Shown here in pieces: positions 43,642-53,088 of a stretch of DNA of 64,000 nt. The stretch's first letter is position 1, and the number at the start of each line of letters is the position of its first letter. The translations under genes were made by a program, and so were the position numbers. The DNA comes from Treponema denticola. GTDB lineage: Bacteria > Spirochaetota > Spirochaetia > Treponematales > Treponemataceae. The DNA is taken from the NCBI RefSeq assembly GCF_024400535.1, contig NZ_CP038800.1, forward strand, positions 2,356,001 to 2,420,000. Reading direction: 5' to 3'. The notes under the pieces were generated by a model that was not told the origin of the DNA, did no database searches, and worked only from the letters and a program-made list of their open reading frames with translations.

Positions 43642-43670
43642 TTGAAAAGAGTCGGTAAATCGTATATATT
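43642..43670 (+). promoter_or_regulatory. Promoter of the exported-protein block
   Basis: TTGAAA (43642-43647), 17-bp spacer, TATATT (43665-43670), about 48 nt upstream of the first gene. Confidence 0.6.
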
Positions 43671-43724
43671 AGCAATAAGATACTAATAATAAGAAAAGGA
43701 GAAAGGAAAAATCCACTGACAAAA

Positions 43725-45041
43725 ATGAATAAAAAACTCTTTTTTGTCATTTTAATCATATTTTTTTTCTCAAGTCCTTTTTACGCTCAAAAGGTCAGCA
43801 AAAAAAAAGATATTGCCGTATTTGCAACCTCCTATTACGGCAGGCATATCCCAAATAAGTTAATTGATATAATTGATAAAGCGGTCATGAATGTTTTTTT
43901 TAACCTTGAGCGTTTTAATATAATAGGCTTAGAATATAGACTGGACTCAAAAGATGTAGACACATTTAACAAAATTATAAAACAATCGAGGGAAACTAAT
44001 ACCGCCCTCCCTGAGGCTGTTTTGATGGGACTGGAAGCCTTTACAAAAGAAGACTGGGAAAAAGCTATCAATTCTTACTATATAATAACACCGGTAATTA
44101 AAGATTATTCAATTAAAAAAGGAACATTTTATGATATCTTTTTGGGAGAAATAGACGGATATAATATAAAAGTCAGTTTAGAATTCTATATATATTCTTC
44201 AAAAGAAGACCTAAGAGAAAAAATCGATATACAAATAAGCTCTATAGGAAGCTCTTATGAAAAAGCTTGCAATACCGTATATGAATTATTGCCGGATAAA
44301 CTTGATCCTGAACTTCGCAAAATAGAAGCCTTTACCATAAAAACAGGCATAATCAAAGCCGAAGCCGGCACCGTTCACTTTGAACTCGGGAAAAAAATGG
44401 GAGTGAAACTTGGAGACGAATATGTTGTTTTGAGTGAGGACGGAAGAAGAGAAACAGGCTTAATTGTAGTTACTAAAACTGAAAGTGATTTCTCTAAAGG
44501 ATTAATACTTTATTCAAAAAAGCCCTTAAATTTAGGGGATGCTATTAAGGAGGTACCTCACGGCCCCTTTGAATACAGGGTTTATGCCCTAGGTGAGTTC
44601 GGTTTTTCCTTTGCCGAAAGAGGTTTATATGACGGAGGCGGAACCTTCGGCATTAATGTCGCGGGCACAAGAGGCTTTTACCGCTTTAGGCCATGCTTTG
44701 GAGCCGAGATGACATTTGACTCTCAAAGCGCTAAAATTCTTTCTACAGGAGCACCGATAACCATATTCGGCGGGGCCGAAATAGGAAATACATATTTTAG
44801 GCGTTTACAAATCTTGCCTACAGCGCAATTTTATTATACAATGATTGTAATCGGTTCTAAAGAAAGTTTCCCGATTCCTTTAGGAGCCGGACTTAAGATC
44901 TTTGTACACACAAGTTTTCTTGTAACAAAGAATTTTAAAATAGGAGGCGACGTCGGCATAAAAATAGGATCAACCTTTTATAATGGGATAGGAGGAATCC
45001 TAAGGTTCACAGCCGGAGCCGGCTTTACAATTAAATTATAA
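43725..45041 (+). CDS. Exported protein with N-terminal CsgG/FlgO-like region, treponemal
   Basis: 438 residues. N-terminal signal peptide ending near SSPFYAQ, no lipobox. Residues ~30-75 (IAVFATSYYGRHIPNKLIDI...LERFNIIGLEYRLD) recall the N-terminal fold of CsgG/FlgO proteins. A middle region (GTVHFELGKKMGVKLGDEYVVL) looks beta-rich, and the C-terminal ~150 residues show alternating beta-strand pattern (GGAEIGNTYFRRLQILPTAQ) suggesting an outer-membrane barrel-like part. No precise family recognised. First of four co-oriented envelope genes. Confidence 0.55.
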   Translation: MNKKLFFVILIIFFFSSPFYAQKVSKKKDIAVFATSYYGRHIPNKLIDIIDKAVMNVFFNLERFNIIGLEYRLDSKDVDTFNKIIKQSRETNTALPEAVLMGLEAFTKEDWEKAINSYYIITPVIKDYSIKKGTFYDIFLGEIDGYNIKVSLEFYIYSSKEDLREKIDIQISSIGSSYEKACNTVYELLPDKLDPELRKIEAFTIKTGIIKAEAGTVHFELGKKMGVKLGDEYVVLSEDGRRETGLIVVTKTESDFSKGLILYSKKPLNLGDAIKEVPHGPFEYRVYALGEFGFSFAERGLYDGGGTFGINVAGTRGFYRFRPCFGAEMTFDSQSAKILSTGAPITIFGGAEIGNTYFRRLQILPTAQFYYTMIVIGSKESFPIPLGAGLKIFVHTSFLVTKNFKIGGDVGIKIGSTFYNGIGGILRFTAGAGFTIKL

Positions 45042-45056
45042 CTTTAGGAGAATATA

Positions 45057-46361
45057 ATGAAAAAGATTTTACTTTTTTTGGTTTTAACTGCACCTATTTT
45101 CTTTTTTTCATGTGCAAGTCTTGAAGATGCCCCTTATGACGAAAAAAAAGAATATATTGCTATGGGAGAAGATTCTTCTTTTTTACAGGCTATAAATAAG
45201 GCAAAAGTGGCAGCGATAAGGCAAGGGGTCATCGATCTCATCGGTTCAGAAGCTGAAAAAAACAATTATGAACAAATTAAAGAAGTGCTTTACAATACGG
45301 AATATCCGAATAAGTATGTAGTAAACGAAAAAATGGACGTACTGCAAAAATCGAAAAACGGAGAAATATATATAATTAGAATTAAAATCCCTGTAAAAAT
45401 GAATGAGGTTTCGGCAACTCTTTTTACAGCAGGTATTTTTTCTCAAAGACCTTCAAGCAATAAAACAATGGATGATATAGTTTTCGGAAACGGACAATCA
45501 CAAGGAAGTCCTCAAGTTTCACAAAAGCCTAAGGATTCCGGCCTTATTTTAAAAGAAGCCCAAGCTTCTGCCGAAGGCAAAAAAAATCTTCAATTTTTAA
45601 ATAATTATATCGAAAATATGACCTACATGGTTTTTGATGCTGAAGAATCAAGGGCCGAAAGATTTTTACTTAAAGCCGCAGTAGAAACCGGTAATGCCTT
45701 TCTTTTAAAGCAGGGCTATAGAGCTGTAGACTCAAAAGAGGTCGAGAAGCTAAAAAAAGATAATGCCCTCATTTACCAAGAAAGCACCGATGAAGGAATC
45801 TCGGCCATTCAGCTGATAGCTCAAAAGCTAAATGCGGATGTATATATTGAAATTGATGCCGTTACAGAGGGCGGCTATGAAACAAGCGGTTATTACGGTT
45901 CGGCAAAGATAACCTTAAAAATATTCAATCCGTCTACAGGAGAATTACTGGGAACAGTTCCGTACACAAGCCAAAAAACTTTTAGCCGAGTAAGCAGCTA
46001 TGATGCCCAGTCGAACGCAATTCAATCCGCAGTAAACAAGGCCCTGCCGATGGCGGTAGACCAAGCGAAGATTCTTTTAGCCAAGGCCTATTCCCGCGGA
46101 ATACGCTATGAAATTATCATAAACGAAACATCTGACAGCAAGAGCATGGCTCGTTTTAGAAAAGCTTTAAGCGGAAATGTAAACGATATAAAAACCTTAT
46201 ATCAATCCTCAGCACAAACAAAATATGCCGTTTCATTTTTTGGAACCCTTGATGACCTTGAAGCTGTCATCTATGATACGGCAGATTCAGTTGCGGGTTT
46301 TGAAAATATAAAATTGGTAATGCTAAGGGGTAAAACCTTAACATTTAAATCGGGCTTTTAA
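45057..46361 (+). CDS. Lipoprotein, DUF6175/CsgG-like
   Basis: 434 residues with lipobox FFSC (Cys19). The mid-part LIAQKLNADVYIEIDAVTEG ... GTVPYTSQKTFSRV resembles proteins with a CsgG/LpoB-type sugar of alternating beta-alpha units that act at the cell envelope. Aggag ribosome site, 15 nt after the previous stop, so cotranscribed. Function unknown. Confidence 0.55.
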   Translation: MKKILLFLVLTAPIFFFSCASLEDAPYDEKKEYIAMGEDSSFLQAINKAKVAAIRQGVIDLIGSEAEKNNYEQIKEVLYNTEYPNKYVVNEKMDVLQKSKNGEIYIIRIKIPVKMNEVSATLFTAGIFSQRPSSNKTMDDIVFGNGQSQGSPQVSQKPKDSGLILKEAQASAEGKKNLQFLNNYIENMTYMVFDAEESRAERFLLKAAVETGNAFLLKQGYRAVDSKEVEKLKKDNALIYQESTDEGISAIQLIAQKLNADVYIEIDAVTEGGYETSGYYGSAKITLKIFNPSTGELLGTVPYTSQKTFSRVSSYDAQSNAIQSAVNKALPMAVDQAKILLAKAYSRGIRYEIIINETSDSKSMARFRKALSGNVNDIKTLYQSSAQTKYAVSFFGTLDDLEAVIYDTADSVAGFENIKLVMLRGKTLTFKSGF

Positions 46362-46421
46362 ATTGGACGCAGCTTACGCCTAATTTTAAAAATATATTTG
46401 CATTATTTTAGGAGGCAAGAT

Positions 46422-47078
46422 ATGAAAAAAGCAATTAAGATTATGTTCCTTGCAGCAGTTGCAGTTATAGCCTTAGCAGGCTGTGCAAACAAATTAAAAC
46501 CGCTTGGAACCGTATCGAGCAAGGTTAAAAAACCGGAAATGCTCGACCACAAAAACCTTAAATGGGATAAACCTGTCCCCGGCTGGGTCGCAGAAGAACC
46601 CAATACCATCGAAAAAACAGATGACTATAAGGGCAAGGATGTTTATCTTTTTAAGTTTGAGTCGCCCAGATCAAAGAGCTTGGAGGGAGCCGAGCTATGG
46701 ACAAGAGATTTTTCGGTCCCTTCCGAAATGGCCAGAATGGTTAAGGTAAGAGTAGAAAGCAAGGCAGCAGCAGCCGCTGCAGGAGACAAGGACAAGGTTG
46801 AAGGCTATCTTGAAGATATAGTCAAAACGATTACCTCTACAAAACTTTCCGGCTTTAAAAAAGAAACCGATTATTGGGTTCAGATGAGATACTTCGATGC
46901 CGATGGAAATCCTACAGGCGATGACTATACATACATAGTCTTATACAGCATCTCCAAAAAAACCTTGGATAAACTCGTCCAAAACGCCATCAGCGGAGCA
47001 GATGAATATAAGCCCAAGACCGAAGAAGAGAAAACGGTACGTCAAAGAGTAAAGGAAGCTCTTTCAGAAGGCCTATAA
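46422..47078 (+). CDS. Small treponemal lipoprotein
   Basis: 218 residues from ATG 46422, chosen because aggagg lies 7 nt upstream; an earlier start at 46398 would cover that site. Lipobox ALAGC. The body contains WDKPVPGWVAEEP and WVQMRYFDADGNPTGDDYTY, similar in style to LPP20-type companions. Followed by a long hairpin. Function unknown. Confidence 0.6.
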   Translation: MKKAIKIMFLAAVAVIALAGCANKLKPLGTVSSKVKKPEMLDHKNLKWDKPVPGWVAEEPNTIEKTDDYKGKDVYLFKFESPRSKSLEGAELWTRDFSVPSEMARMVKVRVESKAAAAAAGDKDKVEGYLEDIVKTITSTKLSGFKKETDYWVQMRYFDADGNPTGDDYTYIVLYSISKKTLDKLVQNAISGADEYKPKTEEEKTVRQRVKEALSEGL

Positions 47079-47091
47079 ATCTTTTTAACCT

Positions 47092-47139
47092 ACGGAAGAA
47101 AGAACTTTATTAAAAGCGATAAAATTTTCTTTCTTCCGT
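47092..47139 (+). terminator. Long hairpin after the third envelope gene
   Basis: acggaagaaagaa and ttctttcttccgt form a 13-bp perfect stem with a ~22-nt loop. T-content after it is modest. It could end the three-gene transcript, since the next gene has its own TATAAT (47159-47164). Confidence 0.55.
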
Positions 47140-47178
47140 TTACCGCTTAAAAATCATCTATAATAAAAAACAAAGACT

Positions 47179-48579
47179 ATGCAGAAAAAAAAACAACTAT
47201 TAAAAAAATTAGTTTTACTGATTTTAACTTTAACATTATTCTCATGTACAAGCTATAAAAATAAACCTGAGGAAGAGCTGCCTGCTTGGATAGAAAATGT
47301 GCCCGCCGGCGATGCAGATTACGAATACTTTACAGCCTCAGGAACAAATAAAAATTTTACCCTCGCAGAGGCGGATGCAAAAAATAATCTTATAAACGAA
47401 ATCATACGGTATTTAGGCGTATCAATAAAAACCGAAACGACAACAACCGCTTTAGGCTCCGCCGAAAACATTGAAAAAATATTAAAATCTGAAATCTCGC
47501 AGTCTTCGGCTGCTAATATAAAAAAATTAAAAATCAAAAACCGCTATAGCCAAAAAAACCAAAACGGCCTTACAGTCTATCTTTTGGCCGAATACGATAA
47601 AAATGAGCTCCGCAAAGAAAGAAACCGCTTATTAAAAATTGCAGAAGAAAAAATTTTATCGGTAAGTGAACCCCAAAAAAAGGCAGACGATTTTTTTGAA
47701 AGTAAAAAATATTATTCTGCTGCCCTTTATTACACTAAGGCGGCCTCTGCTGCATTGAGCTCCGGAATAGAAAACGGGGATATAAAATTTAGACAAAATA
47801 TTTCAAACGCAAAAGAAAGTTTAAAAAAAATTAACATTAATCTGCAAAAAGACAGGCTTAAAGATTCTTTAAACGAAATTTTAATGCCCATAAACATTGG
47901 AATATCTGAAGAAAATGTCCCCTTACTAATAAGCTACAAAACAAAAATAAAGAATAATACCTCCATAATAATTGAAGGCATTGAAACGGATCAAAACGGA
48001 ACTGCAAATTTTATTTTACATGATGAAAAAATTGAACCCAAAGCCCTCATAAGAATAGAGCTGGATATTTCCGAAATAAACCAAATGCTCGGCTCTAAAG
48101 ATTTTGATGAATATCAAAAAGCCGTTAAGGAGCTTCAGCAAATTGTTTTTAAACAGGTGATACATTTTGAATTTAAAAAAAATGAAAATAAAATAAAAAA
48201 CGAAAAGAAACAAAAAGGAAGTGTTTCACTTTTTATAGAACAAGATAATCTTAAAAGCTTAAATATTGAAGAAAAAATTTCGGATATTTTAAAAGATATG
48301 AATTTTAAAACCATATCCGCAAAAAATGAAAACCCGTCCGCAGATTTTTTTATTTATGTAAGGATAGAAACCGATGAAGTCTCAGAAACTGCCGATGGAC
48401 TTTTGGTGAAGCTTAATGCAAATATAGAAATAAAAAATTCAAACACACAAGAAATTCTTTATAAAAAAAATATAAGCAAAAGGGGCGCCGGTTTTACCGA
48501 AAAAGAAGCTCATAGATCGGCTTCAATTGCTATGGCAAAAGCAATAGCTTCAGCCTTTAGAGAAATCGCCGGCGAATAA
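47179..48579 (+). CDS. LPP20-family lipoprotein
   Basis: 466 residues, lipobox LFSC. The region ELPAWIENVPAGDADYEYFTASG ... AEADAKNNLINEIIRYLGV is the LPP20/TPM-like domain found in many outer-membrane lipoproteins; the C-terminal part (KLNANIEIKNSNTQEILYKK ... SASIAMAKAIASAF) repeats that alpha-beta pattern. Shares style with the three genes before it. Only ~14 nt lie between its TATAAT and the ATG, so its leader is very short and no ribosome site is seen. Confidence 0.6.
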   Translation: MQKKKQLLKKLVLLILTLTLFSCTSYKNKPEEELPAWIENVPAGDADYEYFTASGTNKNFTLAEADAKNNLINEIIRYLGVSIKTETTTTALGSAENIEKILKSEISQSSAANIKKLKIKNRYSQKNQNGLTVYLLAEYDKNELRKERNRLLKIAEEKILSVSEPQKKADDFFESKKYYSAALYYTKAASAALSSGIENGDIKFRQNISNAKESLKKININLQKDRLKDSLNEILMPINIGISEENVPLLISYKTKIKNNTSIIIEGIETDQNGTANFILHDEKIEPKALIRIELDISEINQMLGSKDFDEYQKAVKELQQIVFKQVIHFEFKKNENKIKNEKKQKGSVSLFIEQDNLKSLNIEEKISDILKDMNFKTISAKNENPSADFFIYVRIETDEVSETADGLLVKLNANIEIKNSNTQEILYKKNISKRGAGFTEKEAHRSASIAMAKAIASAFREIAGE

Positions 48580-48650
48580 TATAGTAGCTGACAAAGTTCC
48601 ATATTTATTGTATACTTATATTCATAAACATGTTTTTTAAGGAGAAATAA

Positions 48651-49661
48651 TTGGCAAATCCTGTTTGGCTTTTTATGGGGCCTGAAATCGGTGAAAGAAA
48701 TGCAGCTGTTGATACGGTAGTAAAAACTCTTTCAAAACAATACGGAGATATTGAAACGCATACTGTCTATGCAGGAGATACGGGCATGGGAGATATAATT
48801 TCTCTCTTACAAAATGCATCTCTTTTTTCTTCTGCAAAACTCCTTATATTAAAATCGGCAGAGCTTATCAAAAAGAAAGAAGACATCGATTTGATTACAG
48901 ATTGGATTCAATCCGTTTCAAAAAAAGATAAGGCAAGCGATTCTTTTTTAATTTTAATTTCCGATGAAACATCAGTTGCAAAAAAAATAAGCGATACTGT
49001 TTCTAAAACTCAGCAAAAAATATTTTGGGAACTTTTTGAAAACAAAAAACAAGAATGGGTGCGTTCATTTCTTTTTAGAGAAGGCATTGAAATTGAGGAT
49101 GAAGCAGTTGATGAGCTTTTGGAATTAGTAGAAAACAATACCGATGCTTTAAAAACAGCCTGTTCTCATTTAGTGCTCTATTTTCAAAAAGGCTCACATA
49201 TCGCTCAAGAGAATATCGAAAAACTTTTTGCCCATAATAAAGAAGAAACACCTTTTTCACTATTTAATGCTTTAACTTTGGGCGAACTGGAAACAGCCCT
49301 ATCTATAAATCAAAAAATAATCCTTTCTAAAAACTCATCTCCTGTTCAGACAATTGCAGGTTTAACTTATTGCTTTAGGCGATTACAAGACTGGCATAAA
49401 ATACATAGAGAAAACGAATACTTGGATGACTTTAGCTTAAAGCGTTTCGGTTTTTCGGGAAAAACCGCATTAGCACAATACAAAAGAGCTGCAAAGATGT
49501 GGAATGAGATTCAGTGTGTAAAAATAATAGCTCTATTGTCTGAAACGGATTTGGAGCTACGATCCTTAGGCACAAGTCTTCAAAACATAGTTATGGATAT
49601 GTGCTTATACGAAATAGTTTGCAAATCCGGAAATAAAATCGAAAAATATAATATAGAATAA
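48651..49661 (+). CDS. holA: DNA polymerase III delta subunit
   Basis: 336 residues. Clamp-loader subunit that opens the beta ring. Family features: LFMGPEIGERNAAVDTVVKT (degenerate nucleotide site), LLQNASLFSSAKLLILKSAE, and EEDAVDELLELVENNTDALK-like helical lid. The start is TTG at 48651, decided by aaggaga upstream; no ATG is near. Confidence 0.85.
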   Translation: MANPVWLFMGPEIGERNAAVDTVVKTLSKQYGDIETHTVYAGDTGMGDIISLLQNASLFSSAKLLILKSAELIKKKEDIDLITDWIQSVSKKDKASDSFLILISDETSVAKKISDTVSKTQQKIFWELFENKKQEWVRSFLFREGIEIEDEAVDELLELVENNTDALKTACSHLVLYFQKGSHIAQENIEKLFAHNKEETPFSLFNALTLGELETALSINQKIILSKNSSPVQTIAGLTYCFRRLQDWHKIHRENEYLDDFSLKRFGFSGKTALAQYKRAAKMWNEIQCVKIIALLSETDLELRSLGTSLQNIVMDMCLYEIVCKSGNKIEKYNIE

Positions 49662-49674
49662 TTTAAGACATAAT

Positions 49675-50520
49675 TTATGTCAATTTATACAAATTATCCT
49701 CAAGTAAATTATAAAAACAGGCACTATGAAACTCTGAAGAAAATTCCTCAGTCTTAAAAATCTGTCTAGCCTTTTGCATTATTAAAGGAACTTCTGCCTG
49801 CGAAAGAGGTAAATTTCTTCCTAAAAGCAGATTATCAAACTCTTTGTTTCGTATCAATTTATCCGAAGCAAAAAAAAGCCTCATATCGGATAATACATTT
49901 TTTTGAACAAGAAGCAAAAAGAGAAAAGAAGCCGAATCTCTTCCAATAGATCCCACGGAACCTAATCTCATATAAAAACCTTTTGTCCATGTTTCATTTG
50001 GAATTCTGATGCGTGTGATAACAAACTGACGCTCTCTTTTTTCTGCATATATTTTATCTATATATTTTGCAAAAGGAACCCATTCGATATCATCTGCTGT
50101 TCTGATTTCAAGTTTTGCATCAAGAGCCAGCATCGGCAAAAAAGTTCCGGAAAGAGGATCTGCACTTGCAATATTCCCCCCTATTGTTGCAAGAGAGCGT
50201 ATAGCATTGTTAGCTATCTTTTCTATAGAAAGGTATAAAGAAGGAGGAATGTTTTTCTTGCCCAAATCCAATATTTCATTTAATGTAACGGCTCCTCCGA
50301 ATTCGAAATAGCGCTCCGTTTTTGAAATAACTTTTAACTCCGGTAAGCAAGTCAAATCCAAAACATGTTCCGGTAAATCCACTATTTCATCGGTTTGCTT
50401 ATTTAGAAAAGCCGTAGCTCCTGCAATCGGTTTTATATTGGAAATATTTTTTAAAATAGCCTGCATATCCTGAATATTCCGGGCCTTATAAACAATCGTG
50501 TTTTTTGTTAATTCATTCAT
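49675..50520 (-). CDS. Molybdenum hydroxylase, FAD-binding subunit (XdhB/CoxM-like)
   Basis: 281 residues. FAD motifs IKPIAGATAFLNKQ and ATIGGNIASADPLSGTFLPM fit the family. It should pass electrons from the iron-sulfur subunit to the acceptor. Third gene of the operon; starts 5 nt after the iron-sulfur gene. Confidence 0.8.
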   Translation of the reverse strand: MNELTKNTIVYKARNIQDMQAILKNISNIKPIAGATAFLNKQTDEIVDLPEHVLDLTCLPELKVISKTERYFEFGGAVTLNEILDLGKKNIPPSLYLSIEKIANNAIRSLATIGGNIASADPLSGTFLPMLALDAKLEIRTADDIEWVPFAKYIDKIYAEKRERQFVITRIRIPNETWTKGFYMRLGSVGSIGRDSASFLFLLLVQKNVLSDMRLFFASDKLIRNKEFDNLLLGRNLPLSQAEVPLIMQKARQIFKTEEFSSEFHSACFYNLLEDNLYKLT

Positions 50521-50525
50521 AAGTT

Positions 50526-51005
50526 TTATTTTCTCCTCTGATTTTTTCCTATTTTTTCAATAGCCGAAAATAAATCTTCAAAACTTGTACATCGGCACAT
50601 AGTGCTGGAATAAAATTTTCTTATTCTCTCTTCGGCATCGGCTTCTTCAATATCTATATTGGAATTTAAAATTGCGTATGTAAAAAACACTTTCCCCGCA
50701 TCGCAAAAACCGCACATTTCGACACCGGCTTGATCAAAGCCCGCAGCAATATCTTTATAATCATCAGTCGTTTTAAAATATTCTAAAGTAATTATATTTT
50801 TGCCTTCTGCTTTAAAAACAGGAATAAAGCATGCCGGCACAGGTTTATCATTCATTAAAACGGTACATGCCCCGCATTGACCGCTTAAGCACGAGCTTTT
50901 TAGGCTTAAAAGATTAAATTCCCGTCTTAAAACCGACAAAAGTCTTTCGTTTGCAGGAGCTTCAATTTGAACCGATGTTTTATTTAAATTAAAATTAATC
51001 TTCAT
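50526..51005 (-). CDS. Molybdenum hydroxylase, [2Fe-2S] subunit
   Basis: 159 residues. First cluster CLSGQCGACTVLM with a later Cys in PACFIPVF, second cluster CGFCDAGK and CRCTSFEDL. Linker between the clusters is shorter than in xanthine dehydrogenase. It overlaps the large-subunit gene by 11 nt. Confidence 0.85.
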   Translation of the reverse strand: MKINFNLNKTSVQIEAPANERLLSVLRREFNLLSLKSSCLSGQCGACTVLMNDKPVPACFIPVFKAEGKNIITLEYFKTTDDYKDIAAGFDQAGVEMCGFCDAGKVFFTYAILNSNIDIEEADAEERIRKFYSSTMCRCTSFEDLFSAIEKIGKNQRRK

Positions 51006-53088
51006 TTACATCCTCGCTTTCTGTAACGGCATTAAAAATATCTTCAGTAAAAACAGGTAAAAAATCTATCCGCTTATGATTGAGCATAATTTGATTTAAG
51101 GCAGAAATATAAGCTGCAGGAACAAGACTTTCAGCAAGCTCTCCCAACCCGCGGGTTTTTAATTCACTTTCCAAGATAAAAACTCTTATCGGAGGAATTT
51201 CTCCGGTCGTAATTATTTTATAATTGGAAGGAAGTAACGAATTTTCTTTTATTTTTTCAATAGAAATATTTGAAACGGCAGTTGCAATAGTTTTATGGAT
51301 ATTTCTATGTACCATTTTTTTTGAATATATTTTTCCCGGATCACATGAAAACCAAATACCTCTAACATTAACTTGATAGGTACTCGGATCAAGCTCGAGC
51401 TCAACCACACAGGCTCCCGGAGTTGCCGAAATAAAAGGAGTACCGGTTAAGGTTTCGTTATTCCAGTCCTTAGAACCTGAAAGTTTATAAGTTCTGTTTA
51501 CGGTAATAGGAAGAGGCTTTCTAAAGCGCTGATTTTTTATACCGGTACAGCACTTTGCAATCAAGGCAGGTAATATAGAAATACCGCAAGAGGCAGTCGC
51601 CGCCCCTGTAGGGCTCATTTCATCCGTTGTTGTTCCGGAGAAAATAATTTGAGACTCTTCAACTTCCAATTCTTTTGCAATTTGTTTTTTTAAAATACGC
51701 TTCAATCCCTCGGATGTGGGTTCGGCTTTTACAATTACTTTACCGTCTTTAGTTAAAGTGATTTCAGCCGTATAATTCATTCCCGATTTTACAAGAATAT
51801 GAGAACCGTTATACTGACAGCCTAAGGCAATACCGATTCCGCGCCAATTTCCGTCATAGCGGTTTGTACGCCCCTTATTCATAAGCCGATAAGCATAAAA
51901 TTTTCTATAAAAATCACTTGTATTGCAAACGGCTTTTAATATATTTTCAAAAACAAAATCTTCTTCTTTTTTTATTCCTGTAATAGTTTTTTGACCAAGC
52001 TTTAAATTATTTTGAAGTCTAAACTGAATCGGACATAGATCAAGCTGTTCTACAATTTCATTTATATGTTTTTCCAAGGCAGAGCTTACATAAGAATCAC
52101 CCCAGCCTGAAAATAAACCGGTTAAACCTCTTTCCGTTTTTGTTGCTACGGCACTAATCATATAAACCGGCAGATTATATATACCGGCAGCAGTGATAAC
52201 CATCTGCTTAAGCATTTGATTTATAAAGGGATTAAAAGAACCGGAATCGACAATTATAGAAATATCCATCGCTGCAATTTTCCCTGAATCGGAGACAGCC
52301 GTTTTATGCTGTATCAAAACAATGGGAGACTTTACCGTATATAAAAAATCTTCTTGACGCGAAAATTCCATAACTATATTCTTTTTTGTTAAAAATGCGG
52401 CTATGGAAACTTGAGCAGCAAGTAAAGAAGGAAACCAAATTCTTCCATCAAGAGATTCGGCTTCTGCATGTGAAACTACATTTATCTTTTCTTTCGGCAC
52501 ATTTAAAACATTACAAACGGAAGTTAAAACCTGATAGGGCCACTGAGTCGCAAGATGAACTTCAAGTCTGTCACCAAGCCAGTTTGTTTTAACGCAGGCT
52601 GTTTCGGCATGGTAGTGATACCGTTGCTTAAAAGAAAAAGTAGAATAAACAACTCTTAAATTCTTTTCAAAAACTTCTTCCGTATTCCCTGAACTTAAAC
52701 TTTCTCTAGAGACTATAGGATAGTCAAAATAATTTTTTTCTTCCTCCTCAAAAGTAAATTGAGCCTTAGGACGGGAATATCCTTGAGTTTTTATTTTAAA
52801 AAGAGACGAAAGCTCTAAGAGCTTTTTTTTATCGGGTCCCGTTAAAATACCTACAGCTTGGCCTGCATATTCTATTTTTTCATCGGCAAAAACAGGTATT
52901 TCGGTTTTTAAAAAATCTATAGAATTTTTACCGCGAATATCTTTTGCAGAAAAAAAAGGAAAACCGTCGGGAAGTTCGGGAACTTCTATTTCGATTATTT
53001 TTGCATTAGTATCCGGCGAGCGGATAAGACGAGCCCATTCTTGATTTTCAAATTCCAGATCGGAAACAAAAGTTTTATCCATAATCAT
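50995..53088 (-). CDS. Molybdenum-hydroxylase-like large subunit, divergent
   Basis: About 697 residues; ATG 53088 overlaps the upstream TGA by 1 nt. It aligns along the xanthine dehydrogenase/aldehyde oxidase large chain (YHYHAETACV, then IVMEFSRQEDFLYTVKSP, then the C-terminal GLGELAESLVPAAYISALNQ with the GE of the catalytic Glu). Cofactor-loop motifs are altered: the GGGFGGK loop reads SLDGRIW, the FRG-type Arg loop reads LFSGWGDSY, and the GQG motif is not evident. Substrate unknown; it may bind a changed cofactor or be non-catalytic. Confidence 0.7.
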   Translation of the reverse strand: MIMDKTFVSDLEFENQEWARLIRSPDTNAKIIEIEVPELPDGFPFFSAKDIRGKNSIDFLKTEIPVFADEKIEYAGQAVGILTGPDKKKLLELSSLFKIKTQGYSRPKAQFTFEEEEKNYFDYPIVSRESLSSGNTEEVFEKNLRVVYSTFSFKQRYHYHAETACVKTNWLGDRLEVHLATQWPYQVLTSVCNVLNVPKEKINVVSHAEAESLDGRIWFPSLLAAQVSIAAFLTKKNIVMEFSRQEDFLYTVKSPIVLIQHKTAVSDSGKIAAMDISIIVDSGSFNPFINQMLKQMVITAAGIYNLPVYMISAVATKTERGLTGLFSGWGDSYVSSALEKHINEIVEQLDLCPIQFRLQNNLKLGQKTITGIKKEEDFVFENILKAVCNTSDFYRKFYAYRLMNKGRTNRYDGNWRGIGIALGCQYNGSHILVKSGMNYTAEITLTKDGKVIVKAEPTSEGLKRILKKQIAKELEVEESQIIFSGTTTDEMSPTGAATASCGISILPALIAKCCTGIKNQRFRKPLPITVNRTYKLSGSKDWNNETLTGTPFISATPGACVVELELDPSTYQVNVRGIWFSCDPGKIYSKKMVHRNIHKTIATAVSNISIEKIKENSLLPSNYKIITTGEIPPIRVFILESELKTRGLGELAESLVPAAYISALNQIMLNHKRIDFLPVFTEDIFNAVTESEDVNED

